From assembly GCA_024688685.1 (NCBI GenBank), contig JAILDX010000034.1:1-64000 (forward strand): DNA of 64,000 bases. The letters are read 5' to 3'. Under the pieces are notes generated by a model. That model saw only the letters and a program-made list of their open reading frames with translations. It was not told where the DNA came from and searched no databases. The first letter of the stretch is position 1, and every line of letters begins with the position of its first letter. The position numbers and the translations under genes are program-made. This document shows positions 25,746-34,318 of the stretch, in pieces. This stretch comes from Saccharofermentans sp. (lineage in GTDB: Bacteria; Bacillota; Clostridia; Saccharofermentanales; Saccharofermentanaceae).

Positions 25746-26175
25746 ACTTACGTCTCAATTCTTCTTCAAGGATAGCTTTATAATCGTCACCAATGTCCGC
25801 CGGCCTGAACATTGCCAACAACTCATCAGTAGCCTTACGGCGTTCTTCTAATTCCTTCTCAGCAAGTTCGTCAACATATGCTTTTACCCTTTTTCTGTTT
25901 GAGTCGTTCAACGATTCTATATCAGAAAAAAGATCCATTGTTATCACATGCGATTCTTTCTCTCCTGCCGGAACGATTGCAAGCGTGTATCCCATCGTAT
26001 TAAGGAGCTTAATAATTGTATCGAGCTGCGGATTAGTACTCTTATTCTCGATCCTGCCTACAGCAGCCTGGTGAAGATCTGCTCTCTTAGCTACTGCAGC
26101 CTGGGATAGCTTCTTCTTTTTACGTATATCAATGAATCCGTCTATAATGTGATCTGTATTTGTATTTACTGCCAT
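25729..26175 (-). CDS. XRE-type HTH antitoxin of the PIN toxin
   Basis: The 148-residue protein has an N-terminal helix-turn-helix (IRKKKKLSQAAVAKRADLHQAAVGRIE, about 17-43), a middle strand region, and a long charged C-terminal helix (VKAYVDELAEKELEERRKA) that probably binds the toxin. AAAGGAG is seven bases before the ATG. Two palindromic operators flank its -10, consistent with autorepression by a dimer. Pairing of an XRE protein with a PIN toxin is known (HTH/PIN modules) but less common than with AbrB or RHH antitoxins. Confidence 0.85.
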   Translation of the reverse strand: MAVNTNTDHIIDGFIDIRKKKKLSQAAVAKRADLHQAAVGRIENKSTNPQLDTIIKLLNTMGYTLAIVPAGEKESHVITMDLFSDIESLNDSNRKRVKAYVDELAEKELEERRKATDELLAMFRPADIGDDYKAILEEELRRKYESID

Positions 26176-26193
26176 ATGATCATCTCCTTTAAC

Positions 26194-26236
26194 AACATTT
26201 ATGTTATTATTATAACATATTTGTTATTAAAATCAA
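26194..26236 (-). promoter_or_regulatory. Toxin-antitoxin promoter with paired operators
   Basis: On the minus strand: -35 TTGATT (26231-26236), a 16-base spacer and -10 TATAAT (26209-26214). Two similar palindromes lie at 26214-26225 (AACAAATATGTT) and 26194-26205 (AACATAAATGTT). Their centres are 20 bases apart, about two helical turns, so two dimers would bind on one face of the DNA and cover the promoter. Confidence 0.75.
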
Positions 26237-26240
26237 TTGA

Positions 26241-27269
26241 TCAGCAGACAATAACAGTAATATTATCAACCCCGCCGTTTATAAACGCCTCAACAGTGCC
26301 GACATCGGCAACAGTATCAACATCAGGCAGCGCACGGTACGCTTTATCAAAGACAGTCTTTTTCTCACATAAAACACGTAATCTTCCATTATCGTATGAG
26401 ACAAAATCGCTTTCGCTGTTTACAAGATAATTATCATAGAGTTCGGAAGCGGGTTTAATGCACAACTCACCGGCTTTATTAAGCGACACTTCCCTTGCGC
26501 ATGTCATCATTCCTTTCGCTGCGCCTGCGGTGGATCTGCGGTCAAAGAACCAGCCGAGCATAAGATTACGGGATTCATCAGAATACACATACGGATTATA
26601 AAGATCCGGGCCCGACTCGATAGAGAAAAAGTCGCCGAGGGCAGCAAAATGAGAACCGTCAAAGTCCCCTGTGGCGCATATGTTTCGAGAGGGTAATTGG
26701 CGGGATGAAGTGAACATCAGACACCACTTGTCGTCAGTTCTGAAAAGGTTCGGAGACTCGATGTGAGAACCAAACCGGAGATCAGAAACGAGGTCCGAGA
26801 CATAGTGCCACACCACAAGATCAGGCGACTCAAACAAAGCGATCCCGGCGACGTTATGACGGCCGACGCCGACGGTCATCAGATAGCGTCCCTCATACTC
26901 AAAAACATGAGGATCCATGAAGTAATCGTAATCACCCGAGATGGCCTGAAACTCCGTATCGGAAAAGTGAACGCCGTCCTCGCTCACTGCGGAAAGCACC
27001 TCGTTATTGCACGAATAAAACAGGTACAAACGCCCGTCTTTAGCAAACGATGACCCTCCGGTAAGAGACCCTCCGTCGAGCGGTGCAAGCGCAACGGGCA
27101 GTTCCTCATACTCAATGAAATCAGAGGTTACACAATGCCCCCAATGCATATAACCCCAACGAGGTGCGTCAGGGTTATACAAATAGAAAATGTGATATTT
27201 ATCTTTATACTTCGAGATGCCGCAAGGGGCACTCATAAAACCTTTACTTACGGCAAAATGGCATCTCAT
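26241..27269 (-). CDS. GH32-like (beta-fructosidase fold) protein lacking the catalytic nucleophile
   Basis: The 342 residues align by eye with the five-bladed propeller of family GH32. The opening WMNDPNG motif, which carries the nucleophile Asp, reads FMSAPCG (11-17), with Ala at position 14. The RDP motif is MDP (Asp119 kept) and the EC motif is IESPNLF (Glu171, acid/base, kept). YMHWGHCVTSDFIEYEELPVAL is well conserved. The C-terminal beta-sandwich is short (AFINGGVDNITV). Without the nucleophile, sucrose or fructan hydrolysis is not expected; a binding role or altered chemistry is possible. It follows serA with one base between them, and a sugar transporter of the sucrose type is 3 kb away. 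Confidence 0.75.
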   Translation of the reverse strand: MRCHFAVSKGFMSAPCGISKYKDKYHIFYLYNPDAPRWGYMHWGHCVTSDFIEYEELPVALAPLDGGSLTGGSSFAKDGRLYLFYSCNNEVLSAVSEDGVHFSDTEFQAISGDYDYFMDPHVFEYEGRYLMTVGVGRHNVAGIALFESPDLVVWHYVSDLVSDLRFGSHIESPNLFRTDDKWCLMFTSSRQLPSRNICATGDFDGSHFAALGDFFSIESGPDLYNPYVYSDESRNLMLGWFFDRRSTAGAAKGMMTCAREVSLNKAGELCIKPASELYDNYLVNSESDFVSYDNGRLRVLCEKKTVFDKAYRALPDVDTVADVGTVEAFINGGVDNITVIVC

Positions 27270-27270
27270 A

Positions 27271-28884
27271 TCAGGTGAAGTCGATCAGGGATACCTTGAG
27301 AACGCCGTCGCAGGATTCGATCTCCTTGAGGATCTTGCTGTTGACGGGCTGCTCAATAGATACGAAAGCCTGAGCCTTCGCACTGTTGTCATTTGCCTTG
27401 CGGCCCCAGTGCATGCTTACGATATTGATATTGTGGCGGCCAAGGATTGTGGCGATCCTTCCGATAACACCGGGAACATCCTCGTTCTTCAGAGCGAGCA
27501 GCGTATCATGAAGTGTGCAGTTCATCTCATATCCGTAGAACGATACGAGCACCTCCGTATTAGGCTCAAATACCGTACCGGCCATCTCAAGTTCTTTACC
27601 GTCGTCGTTGAAGAACTTAACAGTTACGAGGTTGTTGTACTTCTTTACCTCGGGCTCGTACTTCTCTTCAACCTTGATGCCGAAACTGTCAACGCACTCC
27701 TTAACATTTACGTACGAAACAGTATCAACACCCATACCCTTCAGGATGCCGACGAGAAGGCTCATCGTAACGATCTCCATGTTCTGGTTAGCGATACCGC
27801 CTGCATACGAAACAGACAGCTTCTTAACAGGAGACTTCTCTGTCTGGTAATACATCTTGCCGATCTTCTCAGCGAGATTGCAGTAAGGTCTGATCGCATT
27901 GATATCACCTTCAATAGCAGGCATGTTCAGTGCTGCGACCATCTCGCCCTTGAGTGCTCTTGCAACGAGGTCTGCAACCTGTGAACCTACGTTGTATGTA
28001 GCTTCCTTTGTGGATGCGCCAAGGTGAGGTGTGATATAGCAATGAGGTGCATGGAGAAGAACGTTATCGAACTCCTGCTCACCGGGCTTCTTGTTGTATG
28101 AAGGCTCAACGTCAAATACGTCGATAGCTGCTGCTGCAACCTGACCTTCAGCAAGTGCATCTGCGAGATCCTGCTCGTTAACAAGTCCGCCTCTTGCAGC
28201 GTTAACGATACGGACACCTCTCTTACACTTGTAGAGCTGCTCCTTAGCGAGCATATTGTATGTCTCTTTTGTCTTAGGTGTGTGAAGCGTGATAAGATCG
28301 CAGACCTTAAGCAGATCGTCAAGTGTGCTGCATCTTGTAACTCCAAGCTTCTCAAACTTCTCGTCCTGAACATAAGGATCATATGCAACTACATTCATAC
28401 CTATTCCCTTAAGCTTTCTCGAAACGATGGAACCGATCCTTCCGAGACCGATTACACCGGCAGTCTTGCCCTCGAGCTCGATACCGATCCAGTTGCCTCT
28501 TCTGAAATCGCCATTGTGTGTTCCCTCGTTAGCATCACAGAGGTTACGGAAAATGGAGAAAGCATGTGCAACCGCAAGCTCACCTGCTGCCATGTTGTTA
28601 GCTGTAGGTGTATTGAGAGCGATAACTCCGTGCTCAGTACAAGCGGGCACGTCGATGTTATCGATACCTGTACCTGCTCTTCCGACAACCTTAAGGCAGT
28701 CTGCGTTGCTGAGCAGAGCCTCATTTACCTTGGTTGCTGATCTTACGATGAGTGCATCACAGCCCTTGATGTGCTGCTCGATCTCTTCCTGGGAATGACC
28801 AAGATACTCCTCAACTTCGAAACCCTGATTTCTAAGGTCTTCTACAAATTCCTGAGCAATGCTCTCCGTGATCAAGATCTTCAT
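27271..28884 (-). CDS. serA: D-3-phosphoglycerate dehydrogenase (ACT-domain form)
   Basis: This enzyme catalyses the first step of serine synthesis, oxidising 3-phosphoglycerate with NAD. The 537 residues contain a split substrate domain, the NAD-binding GVIGLGRIGSIVSRKL motif (about 139-154), the catalytic His in HLGASTKE, an intervening domain and a C-terminal ACT domain (DVPGVIGRIATILGRHNINIVSMH) that usually mediates serine feedback. The length fits the long SerA class. It lies 18 bases after the class V aminotransferase gene, forming a serine-synthesis pair. Confidence 0.96.
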   Translation of the reverse strand: MKILITESIAQEFVEDLRNQGFEVEEYLGHSQEEIEQHIKGCDALIVRSATKVNEALLSNADCLKVVGRAGTGIDNIDVPACTEHGVIALNTPTANNMAAGELAVAHAFSIFRNLCDANEGTHNGDFRRGNWIGIELEGKTAGVIGLGRIGSIVSRKLKGIGMNVVAYDPYVQDEKFEKLGVTRCSTLDDLLKVCDLITLHTPKTKETYNMLAKEQLYKCKRGVRIVNAARGGLVNEQDLADALAEGQVAAAAIDVFDVEPSYNKKPGEQEFDNVLLHAPHCYITPHLGASTKEATYNVGSQVADLVARALKGEMVAALNMPAIEGDINAIRPYCNLAEKIGKMYYQTEKSPVKKLSVSYAGGIANQNMEIVTMSLLVGILKGMGVDTVSYVNVKECVDSFGIKVEEKYEPEVKKYNNLVTVKFFNDDGKELEMAGTVFEPNTEVLVSFYGYEMNCTLHDTLLALKNEDVPGVIGRIATILGRHNINIVSMHWGRKANDNSAKAQAFVSIEQPVNSKILKEIESCDGVLKVSLIDFT

Positions 28885-28902
28885 TTATGTATTCCCCCTT
28901 GT

Positions 28903-29994
28903 TTATGCCTTTGTCTGTGCTTTAAGCTCAGCGATCGTCTCTTCGAGATCCTTAAGCAGTGAATTGATCTCTTCTTCAGTTGTATCAGCCATATGTGCAA
29001 TTCTGAAAGTCTTATCCTTCAGTGCGCCGTAGCCGTTGCTGATCAGATATCCCTTTGCCTGCATTGCCTTATTAAGCTCTGCAAAAGGAATACCTGTTGT
29101 GTTTGTTATACATGTAACCGTATTGGAAAGATTATCGGGATCAGAATAGAGTTCACAGTTCTTTCTTGCCCAGTCTCTTACGATATTTGCGAGCTTAACA
29201 TGTCTCTCGTATCTGTTCATGACACCTTCTTCAAGGATCCTGTCAAGCTGGTAATCAAGTGCGAACATATGTGACTCGGAAGGTGTTGAAGGATACTGAT
29301 AAGGCTTCTCATCAACAAACTTTACAAGCTCAACATAATCGAAATACAGACCTCTGTTGGGGATAGTCTTCGCCTTCTCGATAGCTCTGTCTGTTACTGA
29401 AGCGATGCTCATTCCCGGAGGCAGACCGAGGCACTTCTGTGTTGATGTGATGCAGACATCAATACCAAGCTCGTCAACAGGAATATAATCGCCGCCCATC
29501 GAAGATACTGTATCAACGCAGACGATAACGTCGGGATACTTCTTATAAACCTCTGCAAGCTTCTCCATAGGATTCCTGATACCTGTGGAAGTCTCGTTCT
29601 GTGTGATAGTGATGAGATCGTACTCGCCTGTCTTAAGAGCGTTGTCGATCATCTCGGGAGTTGTGATCTGGCCCAGTTCTGACTGGAAAAGATCTGCGGG
29701 AACGCCGTTTGCAGTACACATCTTGTACCATCTGTCACCAAATGCGCCGATGGAGAATACTGCTGCCTTCTTAGCGGTGAAACACCTGACTGCGCCCTCC
29801 ATAAGTCCGCTTCCTGAAGAAGTTGATAAAACTATCTTATTCTTTGTTCCCATTACCTTCTGCAGTTTCTCTGAGATTGACTGCTGAAGTGCTGAAGCTT
29901 CCTTGGTCCTGTGACCGATCATTGGAGTTGCCATCTTATCCAGAACATCCTGTCTAACCTCTACAGGGCCCGGAATATAAAGTCTCTTGTGCAT
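28903..29994 (-). CDS. Class V aminotransferase (phosphoserine/alanine-glyoxylate type)
   Basis: This PLP-dependent aminotransferase of 363 residues starts MHKRLYIPGPVEVR. The lysine that binds PLP is in TSTQKCLGLPPG, with the aspartate of CVDTVSSMGG contacting the cofactor nitrogen. I chose the ATG at 29994 because AGAGGTG precedes it and the longer frame upstream crosses the promoter. Beside serA, it most likely serves as the phosphoserine aminotransferase of the pathway, as seen in anaerobes lacking classic serC; alanine-glyoxylate activity is the alternative. Confidence 0.88.
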   Translation of the reverse strand: MHKRLYIPGPVEVRQDVLDKMATPMIGHRTKEASALQQSISEKLQKVMGTKNKIVLSTSSGSGLMEGAVRCFTAKKAAVFSIGAFGDRWYKMCTANGVPADLFQSELGQITTPEMIDNALKTGEYDLITITQNETSTGIRNPMEKLAEVYKKYPDVIVCVDTVSSMGGDYIPVDELGIDVCITSTQKCLGLPPGMSIASVTDRAIEKAKTIPNRGLYFDYVELVKFVDEKPYQYPSTPSESHMFALDYQLDRILEEGVMNRYERHVKLANIVRDWARKNCELYSDPDNLSNTVTCITNTTGIPFAELNKAMQAKGYLISNGYGALKDKTFRIAHMADTTEEEINSLLKDLEETIAELKAQTKA

Positions 29995-30248
29995 GATTTC
30001 ACCTCTAGTGTTCAAAAATACCAAAGTATTATACACCACTACGTTATATTTTATATATAATAATTTTACTTTGTTGCCCTGGTGATTTTTGTGCAGGTGC
30101 GTTATACCACCCGCTCTGTGCACCCCGGGTGTCTATTCGGGAGCAAATTAACCGGCATTGCCCTCTGGTACCGGTTCAGTATAGGTAGGCAGGGCGATAA
30201 TGTGCTAAAATCGAACTATCAGCAAACCACGCAAAGGGGAACCTTAAT
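29995..30248. other. Divergent intergenic region between aminotransferase and MFS genes
   Basis: On the minus strand a TATAAT (in GTGTATAATAC, near 30031) fits a promoter for the aminotransferase. On the plus strand TAAAAT near 30207 could be the -10 of the transporter gene. Two small inverted repeats, CACCC-C-GGGTG and AACCGG/CCGGTT, lie between them. No RNA gene or riboswitch is recognised. Confidence 0.4.
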
Positions 30249-31583
30249 ATGCGACTGAATTACAAGAATACGTTTCTCGTCGGACTGGCTTTTCTCGGTA
30301 TATGTGCTTTCTGGCAGATGTATGACAATGTAATTCCCCTTATCCTGACCAATACGTTTCACCTGAACGAGACCCTTTCGGGCGTAATAATGGCGGCTGA
30401 TAATATCCTCGCATTGTTTTTGCTTCCCCTTTTCGGAATGATATCGGATAATACGAGATCGAAGCTCGGCAAACGAATGCCGTATATTCTCTGGGGAACT
30501 ATAGGGAGCGTTATCTTCCTCAACTTCCTCCCTGTGATCGACAACGGATTTGCAGCAGGTATCCAGAGTGCATTCTATTCAGCAGGCAGTTTCATTATAT
30601 TCCTCGGCGTACTCCTGATAATCATGTCAGTATGGCGTTCCCCTGCTGTTGCTCTTATGCCCGACATTACGCCAAAGCCTCTGCGTTCAAAGGGCAACGC
30701 GATAATCAATCTCATGGGCGCTGCAGGCGGAATACTCTATCTCGTCTGTGCAGCGGTAATGTATCCAAAAAAGGCGACCGAGGGCCTGGACCACGTTAAT
30801 TACAGACCTCTCTTTGTGGTTATCTCGATCATAATGGTAATCGCGCTCATCATCATGCTTTTCACAGTCAAGGAGCCTAAGCTTTCTGCCGAGAATGATG
30901 AGATCGAGAAGAAGCATCCGGAATGGGATCTGACTGAGCATGCCGGCAAAGGCAGAAAACTTCCAAAGCCCGTCCTCAGGTCGATGATCTTCCTTCTTTT
31001 GTCGATAATGCTCTGGTACATGTCATACAACGCCGTAACAACATGGTTCACAACATATATCAGCAATATTATGGGGGAAGGTATCGGCGGTGCGTCGACC
31101 TGTTTCATGATCGCTTCCGGAGGTGCGCTTATCTCCTATATTCCGCTCGGATTCCTTCAGTCGAGGATCGGCCGTAAGAAATCCATCCTCTTTGGAACGC
31201 TTCTGCTCGCAGGAAGCTTCGGGACATGTTTCTTCCTGACGACGATGCTGGGTTCGATCGGGGTCATCACATATATCGTATTTGCTTTGGTAGGTGTTGC
31301 GTGGGCGGCTATCAGCATCAATTCACTCCCGATGGTCGTTGAGATGTGCCGCGGTGCTGACAGCGGAAAGTTTACCGGATTATATTACACAGCGTCCATG
31401 ACAGGACAGGTACTGACACCCGTCCTGGCAGGAACGCTGATGAGATACGTGAATTATAAAGTTCTGTTCATTTACGCCACCTTATTTGCATTTGCAAGCT
31501 TTGTAACAATGTTACAGGTAAAGCATGGCGACATTAAGGGAACCGTAAAAGCCGGTCTTGAGGCATTCGAGGATTACGAATGA
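30249..31583 (+). CDS. SLC45-type MFS sugar transporter
   Basis: The 444-residue permease has 12 membrane helices. The MFS loop motif reads GMISDNTRSKLGKRMPYI, characteristic of the SLC45/sucrose-proton symporter branch, and GRKKSILFG marks the second half. The central loop is acidic/basic (KLSAENDEIEKKHPEW). Transport of a disaccharide or other sugar with a cation is likely. AAAGGGG lies before the start. It stands alone on its strand but is close to the GH32-like gene, suggesting a shared link to sucrose or fructan sensing or uptake. Confidence 0.85.
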   Translation: MRLNYKNTFLVGLAFLGICAFWQMYDNVIPLILTNTFHLNETLSGVIMAADNILALFLLPLFGMISDNTRSKLGKRMPYILWGTIGSVIFLNFLPVIDNGFAAGIQSAFYSAGSFIIFLGVLLIIMSVWRSPAVALMPDITPKPLRSKGNAIINLMGAAGGILYLVCAAVMYPKKATEGLDHVNYRPLFVVISIIMVIALIIMLFTVKEPKLSAENDEIEKKHPEWDLTEHAGKGRKLPKPVLRSMIFLLLSIMLWYMSYNAVTTWFTTYISNIMGEGIGGASTCFMIASGGALISYIPLGFLQSRIGRKKSILFGTLLLAGSFGTCFFLTTMLGSIGVITYIVFALVGVAWAAISINSLPMVVEMCRGADSGKFTGLYYTASMTGQVLTPVLAGTLMRYVNYKVLFIYATLFAFASFVTMLQVKHGDIKGTVKAGLEAFEDYE

Positions 31584-31592
31584 TCCCGGTCC

Positions 31593-31793
31593 TCACATCT
31601 GAGCGTCTATATCGGATGCAGCTCTGGAGATCGACCAGTTATGGAGACTGACTGAAGAAGCGGCCTTCTTTGCTCTTTCAATAAAAGTGCCAATACTGAG
31701 GATTAATACTGACGCAAGAATAACAATAATGGCAATAACAAGAACCATCTCAACAAGCGTAAAACCCTTGCAATTCTTTGATACTCTCTTCAT
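31593..31793 (-). CDS. Short type IV pilin-like protein
   Basis: The 66-residue protein has a prepilin leader and the cleavage motif CKGFTLVEMVLVIAIIVILA (from about residue 8), giving a mature protein that starts with Phe and has the conserved Glu at +5. The hydrophobic helix is complete, but only about 30 residues follow it, far fewer than in major pilins. I chose the ATG at 31793 because AGGAGG lies eight bases before it; a GTG two codons earlier overlaps that spacing. No prepilin peptidase, ATPase or other pilin gene is nearby, so it is an orphan minor pilin or a remnant. Confidence 0.75.
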   Translation of the reverse strand: MKRVSKNCKGFTLVEMVLVIAIIVILASVLILSIGTFIERAKKAASSVSLHNWSISRAASDIDAQM

Positions 31794-31882
31794 ACACACA
31801 TCCTCCTGTAGATTAATATAGCATCATTATATCACATCAGTTCACAAAATGTTCACATTTTTTCACAAATAAGAAAAATTTG

Positions 31883-34318
31883 TTAATTATCAACTGCACT
31901 TACTGCGTATCTGACAGTTGCCATCGCATCTTTTCCGTAGAAATCAGCGCCGATCATGTCAGCATATTCCTGAGTCAGAACGGCTCCTCCGACGCAGACC
32001 TTGCACCACGGAGCCTCTTTGCGCAGGAGCTTGATGGTCTCCTCCATCGCGGGAACCGTCGTTGTCATAAGAGCCGACAGACCGCAGAGCGGAGCGTGAT
32101 GTGCGACTACAGCATCAACAACAGTCTCCGGAGGAACATCTCTTCCAAGATCAATGACATCAAAACCGTAATTCTCAAGGATAAGCTTCACGATATTCTT
32201 CCCAATGTCGTGTATATCGCCCTTCACTGTCGCGATAACGAACTTGCCCTTGCTCTGTCCGGAAGTTCCGCTCTCGGCCACCTTCTTCTTTATCTGCTCA
32301 AAAGCAAACTGCGACGCCTCAGCACTCATAAGGAGCTGGGGAAGATACATTGTCTTGGCCTCGAAACCCTTTCCCACAATATCAAGAGCCGGGATGATCT
32401 GTTCAGACACGATCTCCAGCGGGTCAGTATCTTTCAGAAGCTCAGCCGTTATCTTTGCGGCCTGCTCCTTCATTCCCTTTACGATAGCTCTCTGAAGTTC
32501 GGACAAGCCGTCATCAGCCGCAGGAGCAGCGGACGCACCGGATGCACCGGATGCAGTTCCCGATGCAGAAGGTGCAGTCAGCGTCGATACAGCGAACTTA
32601 TCGATATTCGCAATATAGTCGCCGCACGATTCATCGATGCCCATCAATGTCTTGAACGAATAATAGACTTTCATCATCTCGTTCGAATTGGGATTCATGA
32701 TGGCTGCGGACAGTCCCCTTGTCATTGCCATAAGGAAAAACGACGATGTGATTATCTCCCTCTGCGGCAGGCCAAATGAGACATTCGATACACCGAGGGA
32801 GGTGTTGCATCCCAGCTCATGCCTGATATAGTCGAGCGCATCAAGTGTGGCAAGTGCTGCCTTATCGTCTGCGCTGACAGTCATAGCGAGAGTATCAAAG
32901 ATGAGATCCTTCCTGGCGATGCCGTACTCTTCCGCACGTGCGATAATCTTTCGAGCGATCTCGATCCTTCTCTCCGCCGTATCAGGAATACCCTCTTCAT
33001 CAAGAGTGAGGCAGACCACAAGACCGCCGTATTTCTTAACGAGCGGGAAGATCTCGTTCATGACATCTTCCTTGCCGTTAACGGAATTGATCATTGCCTT
33101 GCCGTTATATCTGCGGAGCGCACGCTCCATTGCAACAACATCAGTTGTATCTATCTGCAGCGGAAGATCGATTATAGCCTGGAGCTCATAAACAACTTCA
33201 GTAAGGAGCGCGGGCTCATCTATCTCAGGGATACCGACATTTACGTCGAGCACATGCGCTCCCCTGTCCTGCTGCGCAATACCGACACTCAGTATATGCT
33301 CGATATCGTGCTCGCGGAGCGCTTCCTTAAACTTCTTCTTTCCTGTAGGATTGATTCTCTCGCCTATAAGTATCGGAGACTTTCCGAACTCAACTGTGTG
33401 TGTATATGAGCTGATCACCGTCTTGTTCTTAGGAACGACCGGGACCGGTGTGACGGTTCTGGTTTTTGATACTGTTGCTGCGATATATTCAGGAGTTGTG
33501 CCGCAGCATCCGCCTGCGATCCTTACGCCGTCCTTTACATATTCTGCCATCAGATCGGAGAACTCTTCAGGGAAAACATCGAATACAGTCTTTCCGTTCT
33601 CCGTCCTCGGCAATCCGGCGTTGGGCTTGAGCAGAACCGGAACAGACGCATTCTCGAGATATCCGTCAACAACACCCTTGAGCTGAGCGGGACCGAGCGA
33701 ACAGTTTGCACCTACCGCATCAACGCCCAGGCCTTCGAGCATGGCAACCATGGCAGACGGTGTCGCGCCCGTCATGAGCTTTCCGTCCTCACTGTATGCA
33801 TTCGAAACAAATACAGGAAGATCGCTGTTCTCTTTCGCCGCAAGAACCGCAGCCTTTGTATCGTAGCTGTCATTCATCGTCTCGATAAAGATGAGATCAA
33901 CACCGCATGATGCGCCAATCCTGACGGTCTTCGCATAAACGGACACCGCATCCTCGAAATCATAATCGCCGTACGGCTTAAGGAGCTTTCCAATAGGACC
34001 GATATCAAGAGCAACAAACTTCTCCTGAGTTCCCTCTGATAATGACGCAGCCTTTCTTACATTCTCGACTGCAGCCCGGATATATGACTCGAGTTCCTCA
34101 TCGCTGAATTTCAGCGAATTGGCGCCAAACGTATTCGTCGAAACAACATTTGACCCGGCATCATAATATGCCTTATGAACATCAATGATAATATCAGGAT
34201 GAAGCACATTCCATCTCTCGGGAAGTTCACCCGGCTGAAGACCTCTTTCCTGAAGCATCGTGCCCATACCGCCGTCAAGGTAAAGGATCCTGTCCTTAAT
34301 ATATTCTCGAATGTCCAT
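31883..34318 (-). CDS. metH: Cobalamin-dependent methionine synthase without activation domain
   Basis: This enzyme transfers methyl from 5-methyltetrahydrofolate to homocysteine via cobalamin. The 811 residues contain the homocysteine domain with its zinc cysteines (GANCSLGP and GGCCGTTPEYI, to about 290), the pterin domain (SPILIGERINPTGKKKFKEAL onward), a Ala/Ser-rich linker, the B12 cap and the B12-binding domain with the GDIHDIGKNIV motif (700-710, His703 as cobalt ligand). The reactivation domain found in the 1200-residue enzymes is absent and is supplied by the adjacent gene. Its start shares a base with that gene's stop. Confidence 0.96.
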   Translation of the reverse strand: MDIREYIKDRILYLDGGMGTMLQERGLQPGELPERWNVLHPDIIIDVHKAYYDAGSNVVSTNTFGANSLKFSDEELESYIRAAVENVRKAASLSEGTQEKFVALDIGPIGKLLKPYGDYDFEDAVSVYAKTVRIGASCGVDLIFIETMNDSYDTKAAVLAAKENSDLPVFVSNAYSEDGKLMTGATPSAMVAMLEGLGVDAVGANCSLGPAQLKGVVDGYLENASVPVLLKPNAGLPRTENGKTVFDVFPEEFSDLMAEYVKDGVRIAGGCCGTTPEYIAATVSKTRTVTPVPVVPKNKTVISSYTHTVEFGKSPILIGERINPTGKKKFKEALREHDIEHILSVGIAQQDRGAHVLDVNVGIPEIDEPALLTEVVYELQAIIDLPLQIDTTDVVAMERALRRYNGKAMINSVNGKEDVMNEIFPLVKKYGGLVVCLTLDEEGIPDTAERRIEIARKIIARAEEYGIARKDLIFDTLAMTVSADDKAALATLDALDYIRHELGCNTSLGVSNVSFGLPQREIITSSFFLMAMTRGLSAAIMNPNSNEMMKVYYSFKTLMGIDESCGDYIANIDKFAVSTLTAPSASGTASGASGASAAPAADDGLSELQRAIVKGMKEQAAKITAELLKDTDPLEIVSEQIIPALDIVGKGFEAKTMYLPQLLMSAEASQFAFEQIKKKVAESGTSGQSKGKFVIATVKGDIHDIGKNIVKLILENYGFDVIDLGRDVPPETVVDAVVAHHAPLCGLSALMTTTVPAMEETIKLLRKEAPWCKVCVGGAVLTQEYADMIGADFYGKDAMATVRYAVSAVDN

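Noticed and set aside
27217..27984. A 255-codon plus-strand open frame
   Set aside because: Antisense to serA, which is well supported; the translation is shadow-like.
31880..32779. A 299-codon plus-strand open frame
   Set aside because: It is the shadow of metH on the other strand: Cys/His/Arg/Leu-rich, no ribosome binding site, and metH is certain.
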